Below are positions 25,673 through 34,771 of a stretch of DNA of 64,000 nt, piece after piece (positions within the stretch are counted from its first letter, which is position 1; each line of letters opens with the position of its first letter). Under the pieces are notes generated by a model. It was not told the origin of the DNA. It worked only from the letters and a program-made list of their open reading frames with translations, and did no database searches. Source of the DNA: Ruminococcus_G sp050944435 (GTDB lineage Bacteria; Bacillota; Clostridia; Lachnospirales; Lachnospiraceae); assembly GCA_050944435.1 (NCBI GenBank), contig JBMNRB010000010.1:1-64000 (forward strand), given 5' to 3'. Both the position numbers and the translations under genes were made by a program.

Positions 25673-27457
25673 TTAATCAAAAGAAATATGCAGCTGCACC
25701 TTTCTCCCCTTTAAGTCCTCCAGTTTCTTTTTATCTTCCATGATTTCCATCAGTCCTGCCATATCCGACGGCTCCAGGTGCTCCGTACGCCAGGCAATAC
25801 TGTTTTCCTTAATTCTGCAGATCACATCTGTGAGCGCCTGTCTTTTCTCTGCCTCAGATTCCAAAGAAAGCTCCGTATGAAACAGAGAAGCCGCTTCTTT
25901 TTGTTCCTCTCCGTCCGGAAAAGAATTCAGGATCCTGGCCGGATTAATTTCACCTTTTTCCTGCTGTTCCAACAGCATCTCCACCACTTTTCGATACATT
26001 GGTACAGTAAAATCCTCCGGCTTTAAATAAGAGGAAAGCTCTTTTAGAATTCCCGGCACATTCACCATCCAGGTAATCATCAGCTTCTGTGCCGTCTCAT
26101 ACCCGTTTCTTTTTTCCCGGTCGTGCTTTTCCCTTCCGCGGACGGGGGCAGCAGACTGGGGAGCCAGTCCCTTCGCCGCCATTCGGTTGACCAGCCTCTG
26201 GAGCATATTTTCCTCCACGTGATACTCCGCCGCCACTGCTTTCAGATAACTGTTTCTTTCTATTTCATCCTCAAATTCCAGCAGCATGGACGCCGCCTGA
26301 TGGAAAAAATCTGACTGTCCCTGGGGATCCTGCAGATCGTAATCCTTCCCTGCCGCATCCACCTGGAACAAAAAACCGTTTCTTCCCGCCAAAAGCCTCT
26401 CTTCAAAGGCCTCAGCCCCCTCTGCCTTGATAAATTCATCCGGATCCTTATGAGGGGAAAGATCTATCACCTTCTGTGAAAGCCCTGCCCGACGCAGAAG
26501 GGGAATTGCCCGAAGAGCCGCTTTCCTGCCAGCTTCATCGCTGTCATAAAGAAGAAGCACCTCATCTGTATACCGTTTCATCAGACTGGCCTGGGATGCA
26601 GTAAGGGCAGTACCCAAAGAAGCCACTGCATTGTCGAATCCCGCCTGGTGCATGGAAATCACGTCCATATAACCTTCACAGGCAATCAGATTTTTTTTCC
26701 GGGACGTCCTGGCAAAATTCAGGCCGTAGAGGTTACGGCTTTTGTCAAATATTTTCGTTTCCGGCGAGTTCAGGTATTTTGGCTTCCCATCCCCCATCAC
26801 TCTTCCGCCAAAACCAATGACACGATTATTCACATCCATAATGGGAAACATGACACGATTCCAGAATTTATCGTACATTCCCTTTCTCTCATCCTGATTA
26901 AAAAGTCCGGTCTGTATCAGCAGCTCATCCGGGTAACCCTTTCCCTTCATATAACGATATAGCACATTGCTGTACTTTGCCGCATATCCAAGTCCGAATT
27001 TTACAATGGTCTCCCTGCTCAGTTCTCTCCCCTGCAGATACTCCCGCGCCTTTTCCCCGCCATGATTGGTCAGCTGATAAAAATAAAACCGAGCCGCCTC
27101 TTTATGAATTTTTAGAATTTGTGATTTTAAATCCGCCTCTTTCTGCGCTTCCTTGGAATATTCTTCCCTGGGGAGCTCGATTCCTGCCCGCTCAGCCAGA
27201 AACTGCACCGCTTCCACAAAAGAAAAGTTTTCATATTCCATAATAAAGGTAAATACGTTTCCCCCTGCGCCGCAGCCGAAACAGTAATACATCTGCTTAT
27301 CCTGACTGACGGAAAAAGAAGCCGATTTCTCATTGTGAAAGGGGCACAGTCCGAACCATGAACTGCCCTTCTTCTTTAATTTCACATAACCGGAAATCAC
27401 ATCCACGATATCGTTGCGCGTTCTGATTTCCTCAATCAACTCTTCCGAATATCTCAT
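25673..27457 (-). CDS. dnaG: DNA primase
   Basis: A 594-residue primase that makes RNA primers at the replication fork. The zinc-binding domain has CPFHNEKSASF and YYCFGCGAGGN (Cys/His/Cys/Cys), the central TOPRIM part has ACEGYMDV and LYDSDEAG, and the C-terminal region binds DnaB helicase. The ATG at 27457 is six bases after the dgt stop and has GGAG eight bases upstream; earlier in-frame codons would overlap dgt. Length is normal. Confidence 0.97.
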   Translation of the reverse strand: MRYSEELIEEIRTRNDIVDVISGYVKLKKKGSSWFGLCPFHNEKSASFSVSQDKQMYYCFGCGAGGNVFTFIMEYENFSFVEAVQFLAERAGIELPREEYSKEAQKEADLKSQILKIHKEAARFYFYQLTNHGGEKAREYLQGRELSRETIVKFGLGYAAKYSNVLYRYMKGKGYPDELLIQTGLFNQDERKGMYDKFWNRVMFPIMDVNNRVIGFGGRVMGDGKPKYLNSPETKIFDKSRNLYGLNFARTSRKKNLIACEGYMDVISMHQAGFDNAVASLGTALTASQASLMKRYTDEVLLLYDSDEAGRKAALRAIPLLRRAGLSQKVIDLSPHKDPDEFIKAEGAEAFEERLLAGRNGFLFQVDAAGKDYDLQDPQGQSDFFHQAASMLLEFEDEIERNSYLKAVAAEYHVEENMLQRLVNRMAAKGLAPQSAAPVRGREKHDREKRNGYETAQKLMITWMVNVPGILKELSSYLKPEDFTVPMYRKVVEMLLEQQEKGEINPARILNSFPDGEEQKEAASLFHTELSLESEAEKRQALTDVICRIKENSIAWRTEHLEPSDMAGLMEIMEDKKKLEDLKGRKVQLHISFD

Positions 27458-27462
27458 ACTCT

Positions 27463-28470
27463 TTACTCCACATCCCATCCATGGGGTACAAATATTTCCT
27501 GAAATTTATCAATGGAATATTGATCCGACATTCCCGAAATATAATCGCATACCACCCGTTCCAGCGGTTCTCCCCCTTCGATAAGACTGCGGTACTCCCC
27601 TGACATTGCCATGGGATTTTCCCGGTAATAAAGATAAAGCTCTGTCAGCATCCGTTTGGCTTTTGTCTCTTCTTTTTTTGCCACGGGACTCCTGTACACA
27701 TAGGTGAACATCAGGGATCTGAGCGCTTTCATGGCATCCTCCACATCCGGCGACATAATGATCCTGTCTTTTCCGTAACTGTTGATAATAATGTCATGAA
27801 TCAGAGAATTGAGTCTTTCCCTGGTGGAGCCTCCCAACACCACACGAATGGTGATTGGAATATTGTCCTCGCTGATAATTCCCGCCCGTTCCGCATCATC
27901 CATATCGTGATGAATATAAGAAATCTTATCGCAGAGCCGAACCACCTGCCCCTCCAGGGTGCTGGGCGAACCGGCCGTCCTGTGATTTAAAATTCCATCA
28001 CGCACTTCCCAGGTCAGATTCAGCCCCCTTCCTTCCTTTTCCAGCAGTTCCACCACCCGGACACTCTGTTTATAATGGGCAAACCCTTCGGGACACACCG
28101 CGTTGAGCGCCGCCTCTCCGGCATGACCAAAGGGCGTGTGTCCCAGATCATGACCAAGGGCAATCGCCTCCACCAAATCCTCATTCAGCTTCAGCGCTTT
28201 GGCAATGGTTCTGGCCGTTTGGGAAACTTCCAGGGTATGAGTCAGCCGTGTCCGGTAATGATCCCCCTGGGGCGCCAAAAACACCTGCGTTTTGTCTTTC
28301 AATCTTCGAAAGGCCTTGGAATGCAGGATCCTGTCCCTGTCCCTTTGATATACTGTCCGCACATCACACTCCGGTTCCGGTCTCTCCCTTCCCCTTGATT
28401 CCCTGCTGTGTGAAGCAAACTCACTCAGTTCCTTATACTCATTTTCCTCAAATATTTCCCGTATTGTCAT
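27463..28470 (-). CDS. dgt: dNTP triphosphohydrolase (Dgt-type HD protein)
   Basis: A 335-residue HD-domain enzyme that splits dGTP or other dNTPs to deoxynucleoside and triphosphate. Motifs: RTRLTHTLEVSQ, the HD pair in ALGHDLGHTPFGHAGE, and SYIHHDMDDA. The ATG at 28470 follows AGGAGG; an open frame 50 codons upstream has no such site and its sequence is low in motif content. The gene runs directly into dnaG, a context seen in many clostridia. Confidence 0.94.
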   Translation of the reverse strand: MTIREIFEENEYKELSEFASHSRESRGRERPEPECDVRTVYQRDRDRILHSKAFRRLKDKTQVFLAPQGDHYRTRLTHTLEVSQTARTIAKALKLNEDLVEAIALGHDLGHTPFGHAGEAALNAVCPEGFAHYKQSVRVVELLEKEGRGLNLTWEVRDGILNHRTAGSPSTLEGQVVRLCDKISYIHHDMDDAERAGIISEDNIPITIRVVLGGSTRERLNSLIHDIIINSYGKDRIIMSPDVEDAMKALRSLMFTYVYRSPVAKKEETKAKRMLTELYLYYRENPMAMSGEYRSLIEGGEPLERVVCDYISGMSDQYSIDKFQEIFVPHGWDVE

Positions 28471-28600
28471 TGGCTTCCTCCTGATGACGAAATATCTCCT
28501 ATTTTTAATATTCTGTACATCATCGAAATTTCCTTTTTTTATCACTGACCTTTTGCCGCCCTGATAAATATAAGGACGCATTGGAGGAATCCCTCTGATT

Positions 28601-29293
28601 CTACAATAAATTCGCCACAACCGGCGCCATAGCCACCGTCAAAATTCCGCTGGCCACAATGGCAAGGGAACTCATCGCCCCCTGTATTTCTCCCATCTCC
28701 AAAGCTTTCGTCGTGCCGATTGCATGGGCCGAAGCTCCCAGCGCCAGCCCCTGGGCCACTGGATTTTTAATCCGAAAGATTTTAAAGACCGTATTGGCCG
28801 TTACCGCCCCTATAATTCCGGTAGCCACCACAGCCGCCACCGTTACCGGAGACAATCCCCCGATCTCTTCCGACACTCCGATGGCGATGGCTGTCGTGAT
28901 GGACTTGGGGAGCAGCGATACCAAAAGCTGACGATCCAGTTTCATCAAAAGACACATGGCCACAACCAGCGCCATGGTGGCAGCGCATCCTGCCGCCAGA
29001 CCGCAGAGCACCGGCAGCCAATACTTTTTCAGAATCTTTATCTGCCGATAAAGGGGCAGCGCCAGACAGACCGTGGCCGGCGTCAGCAGATAAGTCAGGT
29101 AATCAGCTCCCTGACTGTAATCTTCATAGGGTATGTGGGCCGCGCAGAGAAAAGCTATAATCAAAACAATTGCCACCAACAGGGGATTGAAAATCCCCAG
29201 CCGGCATACTTTCCGGATTTTTATTCCCAGAAAATATGCCCCCAGAGACAGGAAAAATCCAAAATATACCGACTGCGTAAAAACACTATGCAT
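28601..29293 (-). CDS. lrgB: LrgB/CidB-family membrane protein
   Basis: A 230-residue membrane protein with about seven hydrophobic segments and the family motifs LLPKSITTAIAIGVSEEIGG and AHAIGTTKALEMGE. With LrgA it forms the holin/antiholin-like pair linked to murein hydrolase control, and to pyruvate or glycolate export in other species. It overlaps lrgA by eight bases. The partner ldh is divergent and lies 150 bases away, so a link to pyruvate handling is plausible. Confidence 0.93.
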   Translation of the reverse strand: MHSVFTQSVYFGFFLSLGAYFLGIKIRKVCRLGIFNPLLVAIVLIIAFLCAAHIPYEDYSQGADYLTYLLTPATVCLALPLYRQIKILKKYWLPVLCGLAAGCAATMALVVAMCLLMKLDRQLLVSLLPKSITTAIAIGVSEEIGGLSPVTVAAVVATGIIGAVTANTVFKIFRIKNPVAQGLALGASAHAIGTTKALEMGEIQGAMSSLAIVASGILTVAMAPVVANLL

Positions 29294-29663
29294 TCTCTTT
29301 CTCTCCTTTCTTTCCCCGGCCGGTTAACGCCATAACTCCCTGAACAGCAAGACCTGTAGCCGCCATAACCAGAATAGTGGAAATAAATACGATCAACGCA
29401 AAGGGCAAAATGCTGTCGGCTATCTTAGTATAATGCTCCATAATTTCCACACCGGGTCCTATGAACATCACCGGCATAACGGCCAGCAGCCACTGAGCCG
29501 TATCGGCAATCTGCTCTTCTTTAATAATATGCAGACACAGACAGAAAAAAAGAATTGCCATCCCATACACACTGGCAGGCACTGGAAGGGGAATCAGTAC
29601 ATGCATCATTTCCCCTGCAAAGGTAATGCCGCCGATAATCATCATCTGTTTTAAATATTTCAT
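29286..29663 (-). CDS. lrgA: LrgA/CidA-family holin-like protein
   Basis: A 125-residue membrane protein with four hydrophobic segments and motifs HVLIPLPVPASVYGM and VMPVMFIGPGVEIMEHY. Small holin-like partner of LrgB. The ATG at 29663 follows GAGGAGG with nine bases between; a longer reading would pass through this site. No LytS/LytR regulators are nearby. Confidence 0.93.
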   Translation of the reverse strand: MKYLKQMMIIGGITFAGEMMHVLIPLPVPASVYGMAILFFCLCLHIIKEEQIADTAQWLLAVMPVMFIGPGVEIMEHYTKIADSILPFALIVFISTILVMAATGLAVQGVMALTGRGKKGEKENA

Positions 29664-29739
29664 CTGACAGTTCCTCCTCAAACGAATATAGCCTGTAGTA
29701 GTATACCGCACTCAACTTCAAAAATCCAGCAAAATCCGA

Positions 29740-29768
29740 TTGTATTTCCTTTCTTTTTACGCTATAAT
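29740..29768 (+). promoter_or_regulatory. Promoter of ldh
   Basis: TTGTAT at 29740-29745, 17-base spacer, TATAAT at 29763-29768; the ATG is at 29808 after GAGAGGAAA. I find no Rex-type TTGTGA...TCACAA operator here. Confidence 0.7.
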
Positions 29769-29807
29769 AAAGTCAGACTGTAGAGTTGAAAGAGAGGAAA
29801 TCTAACT

Positions 29808-30755
29808 ATGGCTATTAAGAAAAAAGACAAAATTGTTGTAATCGGTGCCGGAAACGTTGGAGAGACAATTGCCTATACTCTGATGATCCGGGAACTGGCA
29901 AATGAAATCGTTCTGATCGACCTCAACGAAAAACGTGCAAAAGGAAGCGCTTTGGATATTGCCCACGGTACGGCTTTCTATGATCAAATCACCGTACGTG
30001 CCGGCGGATACGAGGAATGCGCAGACGCCAGCATCATTATTATCTCCGCAGGCGTTGGCCGCAAGCCTGGTCAGACCCGGCTTGAACTGGCTCAGACAAA
30101 TGTATCCATCGCAAAGAGCATTGCCAGAAGCATTATGGAGTATGCGGAAAATCCGCTGCTGATCGTAGTATCAAACCCGGTAGACGTACTGACCATGGCA
30201 ATCCAGAAGGAAACAGGTCTTCCGTCCAATCGCGTTATTGGTACCGGAACATCTCTGGATACCGCACGTCTGCGTTATCTGATCGGCAGAGAATGCGGCG
30301 TCAGCATCAGCGACGTTATCGCATATGTTCTCGGTGAACATGGAGACAGCCAGGTTCCCCTTTGGAGCCGTGTAAGACTGGGCGGTATTTCTCTGAAAGG
30401 ATTTACCGATCAGCTGAATATCAATATCGATTACGATGCCCTCGCTGCAGAGGCTAAGGATTCCGGCGCGGAAATCATCGCAGAAAAAGGCGCCACCTAC
30501 AACGGTGTTGCCATGGCAACTTCCAGAATCGTAGAAGCGATTGTAAAGAATGAACACGCCGTTCTGGCAGTATCCCACGTGCTGGGTGATGAATTCGGCG
30601 AATGGGCAGGCATTTCCATGAGTGTTCCCTGTATCGTCAATGCCCAGGGTATTGAAAAATGTGTAAACATCAATATGGAGGACAATGAGCGCGAAGCGCT
30701 GAACCGTTCTGCTCAGACACTCCGGGAATTCTGGAATAACCTGAATCTGGATTAG
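29808..30755 (+). CDS. ldh: L-lactate dehydrogenase
   Basis: A 315-residue NAD-dependent enzyme that reduces pyruvate to L-lactate. Rossmann motif GAGNVGET, then GRKPGQTRLEL, NPVDVLT, and the catalytic His in GEHGDSQ. The Gln in PGQTR is the residue that marks lactate over malate dehydrogenase (which has Arg). Codon use is unusually even and the gene looks highly expressed. It ends in a strong terminator and has its own promoter. Confidence 0.97.
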   Translation: MAIKKKDKIVVIGAGNVGETIAYTLMIRELANEIVLIDLNEKRAKGSALDIAHGTAFYDQITVRAGGYEECADASIIIISAGVGRKPGQTRLELAQTNVSIAKSIARSIMEYAENPLLIVVSNPVDVLTMAIQKETGLPSNRVIGTGTSLDTARLRYLIGRECGVSISDVIAYVLGEHGDSQVPLWSRVRLGGISLKGFTDQLNINIDYDALAAEAKDSGAEIIAEKGATYNGVAMATSRIVEAIVKNEHAVLAVSHVLGDEFGEWAGISMSVPCIVNAQGIEKCVNINMEDNEREALNRSAQTLREFWNNLNLD

Positions 30756-30779
30756 TATTTATTCCGCCTGGACAGCTAA

Positions 30780-30818
30780 CCGGACAGACCTGGAAACAGG
30801 TTTTTCGGCGCTGTCCGG
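30780..30818 (+). terminator. Terminator of ldh
   Basis: Nested hairpin: outer CCGGACAG/CTGTCCGG (30780-30787 with 30811-30818) around an inner ACCTG-GAAA-CAGGT followed by TTTT. It begins 24 bases after the ldh stop. Confidence 0.7.
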
Positions 30819-30857
30819 CGCTTCTTGAAAAAATATAAGTTTTATTTTAAAAAATGA

Positions 30858-30886
30858 TTGACAAATAGGCTTTTGTCATATATAAT
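30858..30886 (+). promoter_or_regulatory. Consensus promoter of tRNA-Leu
   Basis: Exact consensus: TTGACA at 30858-30863, 17-base spacer, TATAAT at 30881-30886, expected to start about 38 bases before the tRNA. The 360 bases between ldh and the next gene hold this promoter, the tRNA and two terminators. Confidence 0.85.
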
Positions 30887-30930
30887 TTCTACTGTTGGCG
30901 CTGGGGTGCACAACAGAAAATCTGATACAT

Positions 30931-31014
30931 GCGGGAGTGCTGGAATTGGCAGACAGGCTAGACTAAGGATCTAGTGGTTGTATGATCGTGTGGGTTCAAG
31001 TCCCATCTCCCGCA
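30931..31014 (+). tRNA. tRNA-Leu, anticodon AAG
   Basis: An 84-base class II tRNA. Acceptor stem GCGGGAG/CTCCCGC with discriminator A; D-arm with GGAATTGGCAGAC; anticodon stem CTAGA/TCTAG with loop CTAAGGA, giving anticodon AAG at 30965-30967 (reads CUU); long variable arm; T-arm GTGGGTTCAAGTCCCAT. CCA is not encoded (CAGCC follows). The A34 would need deamination to inosine to read more than CUU; it is rare among bacteria outside tRNA-Arg, but occurs in some Firmicutes. Confidence 0.95.
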
Positions 31015-31018
31015 GCCT

Positions 31019-31051
31019 TAAAAACAGTCTTCGGAAGAAGGCTGTTTTTTG
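31019..31051 (+). terminator. Terminator of tRNA-Leu
   Basis: Stem AAAACAGTCTT/AAGGCTGTTTT (31021-31031 with 31038-31048, one G-T pair) and loop CGGAAG, with the T-run forming its own 3' arm. Five bases after the tRNA. Confidence 0.85.
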
Positions 31052-31117
31052 TTCTCATCCGTTCCCTTTTCTTTTTCTTGCGCATATACTAAACCAACTG
31101 CAGTTTATGAGGTTTCT

Positions 31118-32380
31118 ATGAAATTTTCATCTCTCCAGGCGATGCAGCAGGAAAATTTATCCAGGGGTAGTCTGCAGATTACCGTAAATACCCTTTTTCA
31201 GGACCGCCCCATTCCCAATGCATCCATTTCCATCTCCTACACCGGTGAACCGGACTCCGTCATTGAAGAACTGACCACCGATTCTTCCGGACAGTCTCCG
31301 ATTATCCAGCTTCCCACTCCTCCGCTGGAATACAGCCTGTCTCCTTCAGAAAACCAGCCCTATTCCGAATACAATATTCAGATCCGGGCAGAGGGCTTCG
31401 AACCGGTGTCCATCAGCGGCACAGAACTTCTTCCCGATGTAACAGCCATACAGCCGGTTAAAATGGCAACCCAGGAAACGGGACCTTTTGACCGGGTAGT
31501 TATCCCCGATCACACCCTATTTGGAGAATATCCGCCCAAAATTCCCGAAGCAGAAGTAAAACCCATGGAGGAAACCGGGGAAATCGTTTTGAGTCGGGTA
31601 GTTGTCCCGGAATACGTCGTCGTCCATGACGGCGTGCCTGAGGACAGTACAGCCAATAATTATTACGTTCGCTACCGGGATTATATCAAAAATGTGGCCT
31701 GCAGTGAAATCTATGCAACCTGGCCCACAGAGTCTATCCGTGCAAACGTTCTCGCCATTATGTCTTTTACTCTCAACCGGGTATACACAGAATGGTACAG
31801 GAATAAAGGATATGACTTTACCATCACCTCTTCCACCGCCTACGATCAAAAATGGATGCCCGGCCGGAATATTTTCACCGATGTGGCATCCATTGTAGAT
31901 GAAGTATTTGCCAACTATCTTTCCCGCCCTGATGTCCGCCAGCCCATACTGACCCAGTACTGTGACGGTCAGCGGGTACAATGTCCCAACGCCATGAGTC
32001 AGTGGGGATCCAAATATCTGGGCGACCAGGGATATTCCACCATTGATATCCTCCGGTATTATTACGGAGACGATATGTACATCAACACAGCGGAAGAAAT
32101 TTCCGGAATTCCCGCATCCTGGCCGGGATATAACCTCACCATCGGTTCCAGCGGCTCAAAGGTACTTCAGCTTCAGGAACAACTGAACGCCGTCGGCGAA
32201 GCCTATCCTTTGATCCCCTCTGTCATAGCAGACGGCATTTACGGCGAAAACACACAAAATGCCGTACGGGTGTTTCAGCAGGTTTTTGGTCTTCCGCAGA
32301 CCGGAATCGTAGATTATCCCACCTGGTATAAGGTACAGGAAATCTATGTGGCCGTTACCAGAATCGCAGAACTGAATTAA
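31118..32380 (+). CDS. SpoIID/LytB-like domain protein with C-terminal peptidoglycan-binding domain
   Basis: A 420-residue protein without a signal peptide. N-terminal residues 15-110 look like a beta-sandwich (carboxypeptidase-regulatory or Ig type). Residues about 185-325 resemble SpoIID/LytB: a Glu in PTESIRANVLAIMSFTLNR and AMSQWGSKYLGDQGYSTIDILRYYYG, which matches the SpoIID ending (MSQ-G...GYS..EIL..YY). The C terminus (345-415) is a PG_binding_1 repeat (GSSGSKVLQLQEQL ... DGIYGENTQNAVRVFQQ). Spore-cortex or wall remodelling in the mother cell is inferred. The ATG at 31118 follows GAGG; an upstream in-frame TTG lacks such a site. It is monocistronic and ends at a shared terminator. Confidence 0.8.
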   Translation: MKFSSLQAMQQENLSRGSLQITVNTLFQDRPIPNASISISYTGEPDSVIEELTTDSSGQSPIIQLPTPPLEYSLSPSENQPYSEYNIQIRAEGFEPVSISGTELLPDVTAIQPVKMATQETGPFDRVVIPDHTLFGEYPPKIPEAEVKPMEETGEIVLSRVVVPEYVVVHDGVPEDSTANNYYVRYRDYIKNVACSEIYATWPTESIRANVLAIMSFTLNRVYTEWYRNKGYDFTITSSTAYDQKWMPGRNIFTDVASIVDEVFANYLSRPDVRQPILTQYCDGQRVQCPNAMSQWGSKYLGDQGYSTIDILRYYYGDDMYINTAEEISGIPASWPGYNLTIGSSGSKVLQLQEQLNAVGEAYPLIPSVIADGIYGENTQNAVRVFQQVFGLPQTGIVDYPTWYKVQEIYVAVTRIAELN

Positions 32381-32408
32381 AAAGACAGGCAGCAATGCCT
32401 GTCTTTTT
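32379..32408. terminator. Bidirectional terminator between the SpoIID-like gene and ddh
   Basis: Perfect 12-pair stem AAAAAGACAGGC/GCCTGTCTTTTT with loop AGCAAT (32379-32390 with 32397-32408). Each strand ends its stem in five T. Confidence 0.85.
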
Positions 32409-32419
32409 CCCGCTTCCTA

Positions 32420-33406
32420 TTATAAAAGATGCGCCCGCAGCTCTTCTCCGCTCTTGGGGCTTAAATAAGCCGGTGCAATATCAAAAATTGTCTTTGCTCC
32501 CGTCTGGCCTTCTTTTGCCATGCGATAAGCCGCTCTTGCATAAGCCACAATAACAGAAGCCGTAAACTCCGGATTAGAATCCAGTTTCAAGCTGTACTCG
32601 ATCAGATGACTGTTCTCTCTATTCCAGCCTGTTTTTCCGGAACGAAGAACGAAACCTCCGTGGGGAATGCCGCTGTGATCCCTTTTCAGCTCTTCCTCAC
32701 TGATAAAATGAACGGTGGTGTCATATTCATCAAAGTAGTTGGGCATAGTCTTGATCTCTTCTTCTACTCTGGCAGCATCCGCTCCCTCTTCCAGCACTAC
32801 AAAACACTCTCTCGTATGTTTTTCCCTGGTGGTCAATTCCGGATTTTTTCCCTTTCTGACTTCCTCCAGGGCAGCATCAACCGGAATAGTATACTGTTTC
32901 GCATCCTTTACCCCTGCGATCCGGCGAATCGCATCGGAATGGCCCTGACTTACTCCTTTTCCCCAGAAGGTGTAATCTTGTCCTTCCGGAAGAATGGCAT
33001 TGGCATACATTCTGTTCAGAGAAAACATTCCCGGATCCCATCCCAGAGAAATAATGCCTATTTTTCCTCCTTCTTTCGCCGCCGCATCCACATTGGCAAA
33101 ATGTTCAGGAATTCGTGCATGGGTATCAAAGCTGTCGATCACATTAAACATCTTTGCATATTCCGGGGTCTGCTTTGGAAGATCCGTAGCGCTGCCTCCG
33201 CAGATAATCATGACGTCGATTTTATCCGTCCAGTTCACAGCATTTGCCACACTGACCACCGGTACCCCGTCTGTCAGAATTTTTACCGTTTCCGGACTTC
33301 TTCTGGTAAATACGGCAGCCAGCTCCATATCCGGATTCTGTCTAATGGCGCATTCTACTCCCCGTCCCAGGTTTCCGTATCCTAAAATTCCTATTTTAAT
33401 ACTCAT
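32420..33406 (-). CDS. ddh: meso-Diaminopimelate D-dehydrogenase
   Basis: A 328-residue NADPH-dependent enzyme that aminates L-tetrahydrodipicolinate to meso-DAP in one step, bypassing the acylated dap routes. The Rossmann motif is GILGYGNLGRGVE; typical segments are GGSATDLPKQTP, SLGWDPGMFSLNR and WGKGVSQGHSDAIR. It supplies lysine and the wall cross-bridge. It has its own promoter inside the rseP-ddh gap. Confidence 0.96.
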   Translation of the reverse strand: MSIKIGILGYGNLGRGVECAIRQNPDMELAAVFTRRSPETVKILTDGVPVVSVANAVNWTDKIDVMIICGGSATDLPKQTPEYAKMFNVIDSFDTHARIPEHFANVDAAAKEGGKIGIISLGWDPGMFSLNRMYANAILPEGQDYTFWGKGVSQGHSDAIRRIAGVKDAKQYTIPVDAALEEVRKGKNPELTTREKHTRECFVVLEEGADAARVEEEIKTMPNYFDEYDTTVHFISEEELKRDHSGIPHGGFVLRSGKTGWNRENSHLIEYSLKLDSNPEFTASVIVAYARAAYRMAKEGQTGAKTIFDIAPAYLSPKSGEELRAHLL

Positions 33407-33444
33407 TTCTCCTCATTCCTTTCCCTTTTGTCATTTTCAGAACT

Positions 33445-33473
33445 ATTTTACTAAAGATCCTGAAATTCCTCAA
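33445..33473 (-). promoter_or_regulatory. Promoter of ddh
   Basis: TTGAGG (complement of 33468-33473), 17-base spacer, TAAAAT (complement of 33445-33450). It starts nine bases after the rseP stop. Confidence 0.7.
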
Positions 33474-33481
33474 GCTTTTAT

Positions 33482-34768
33482 TTAAAACAGCCTGGTAATG
33501 TCGTGAATGGTGACGTAAACGATCAGACCCAGCAGAAACATGAGCCCGACAAAATGAACCATTCCTTCCGCCTCCCGGTTAATGGCCTTTCCCCGAATGG
33601 CTTCAATGATCAAAAATACCAGCCGCCCGCCGTCCAGCGCCGGAATCGGCAAAAGATTCATTATTCCCAGATTGGCCGACAGAAGAATAATCATATTCAG
33701 CATGCTCATCCAGGTAATCAGACTGCCTTCGCTTCTGCTGGATTCATAGGTGTCTCCAATAATCGTTACCACGCCCACCGGGCCTGACATATCGTTTACC
33801 GTCACTTTCCCTGTAAAGAGCATTCCCAGACTCTGAACAGTCGTCTTCACCCAATATTTCATTTCCACAAATCCATATTTGAGCACACCCAAGGGACCCG
33901 TTTTTTCTCTTGCGGTATTATAGTAAAATCCCAGCTCCACGTAAGTATGCTCCACTGGCGTCACTTCCGCCCGCTCCTCTTTCCCGTCCCGCTCATAAGT
34001 CAGAGAAACAGTCTCTGTTCCAAGAGGATGTTCTTCAAAATAAGCAGCCAGTTCCTTTCCGGAAGAGATGGGGGTTCCATCCACTTCTGTGATCACATCT
34101 CCAGCCAGAATTCCCGCTTTGTGAAAGGGCATATCCAAACTGATGGAGGTAACCGTTGCCGGCTGTTCATCAGCCACATAATTGAATCCCAGCATATACC
34201 TGGTCTCATGATAGGGCTCATAAGTCAGCGTATGCTCTTCCCCGTCTCTTTTATATTTTATTGTAATCGGTTCATTCTGGATCCCATGGAAGGTTTCATA
34301 ATTATACAGATCCCGTCCAATGTCCACATGGGTTCCATTGATTTCCGTGATGGTGTCCCCCTCCTGGAGCCCTGCTTCTGATGCCGGTGAACCCTCTTGG
34401 AATCCGATCACTTCCGCAGGGTCATATCCCACTGCGCCGATTACAATCAATCCACAGAAAAAGGCCAGGATGAAATTAAACACCGGCCCTGCAGCCACTA
34501 CGCTGATTCTTCCCCACACAGAAGCATTGTTAAAAGAGCCTTCCGAGGCATCATCTTCGTCCTCTCCCCGCATCATGCATGAACCGCCCAGAGGGAGCAA
34601 CTTCAAAGAGTATCGGGTACCTCCCTTCACAAAGCTGAAAAGACGGGGACCCATTCCAAGAGAAAACTCATCTACAATAATACCATTCTTTTTTGCCAGC
34701 AGAAAATGTCCCAGTTCGTGAAATAAAATCAGCACACTGAAAATAATAACTGCAATGACAATCTTCAA
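33482..34768 (-). CDS. rseP: Site-2 intramembrane metalloprotease RseP (TTG start)
   Basis: A 428-residue zinc protease embedded in the membrane. The zinc motif HELGH lies in the first helix, the LDG motif near the end (PALDGGRLVF), with two PDZ domains between (near residues 115-180 and 205-270). In Firmicutes this releases anti-sigma factors and processes signal peptides and pheromones. The start is TTG three bases after the dxr stop, with AGGTGG in the dxr stop region. Last gene of the pyrH-frr-uppS-cdsA-dxr-rseP run. It could act on the anti-sigma protein at 47.4 kb, but that is only a possibility. Confidence 0.95.
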   Translation of the reverse strand: MKIVIAVIIFSVLILFHELGHFLLAKKNGIIVDEFSLGMGPRLFSFVKGGTRYSLKLLPLGGSCMMRGEDEDDASEGSFNNASVWGRISVVAAGPVFNFILAFFCGLIVIGAVGYDPAEVIGFQEGSPASEAGLQEGDTITEINGTHVDIGRDLYNYETFHGIQNEPITIKYKRDGEEHTLTYEPYHETRYMLGFNYVADEQPATVTSISLDMPFHKAGILAGDVITEVDGTPISSGKELAAYFEEHPLGTETVSLTYERDGKEERAEVTPVEHTYVELGFYYNTAREKTGPLGVLKYGFVEMKYWVKTTVQSLGMLFTGKVTVNDMSGPVGVVTIIGDTYESSRSEGSLITWMSMLNMIILLSANLGIMNLLPIPALDGGRLVFLIIEAIRGKAINREAEGMVHFVGLMFLLGLIVYVTIHDITRLF

Positions 34769-34771
34769 AAA

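Noticed and set aside
29808..30755. Malate dehydrogenase as alternative to lactate dehydrogenase
   Set aside because: The substrate-discriminating position is Gln (PGQTR), not the Arg of malate dehydrogenases, and the overall length and motifs match LDH.
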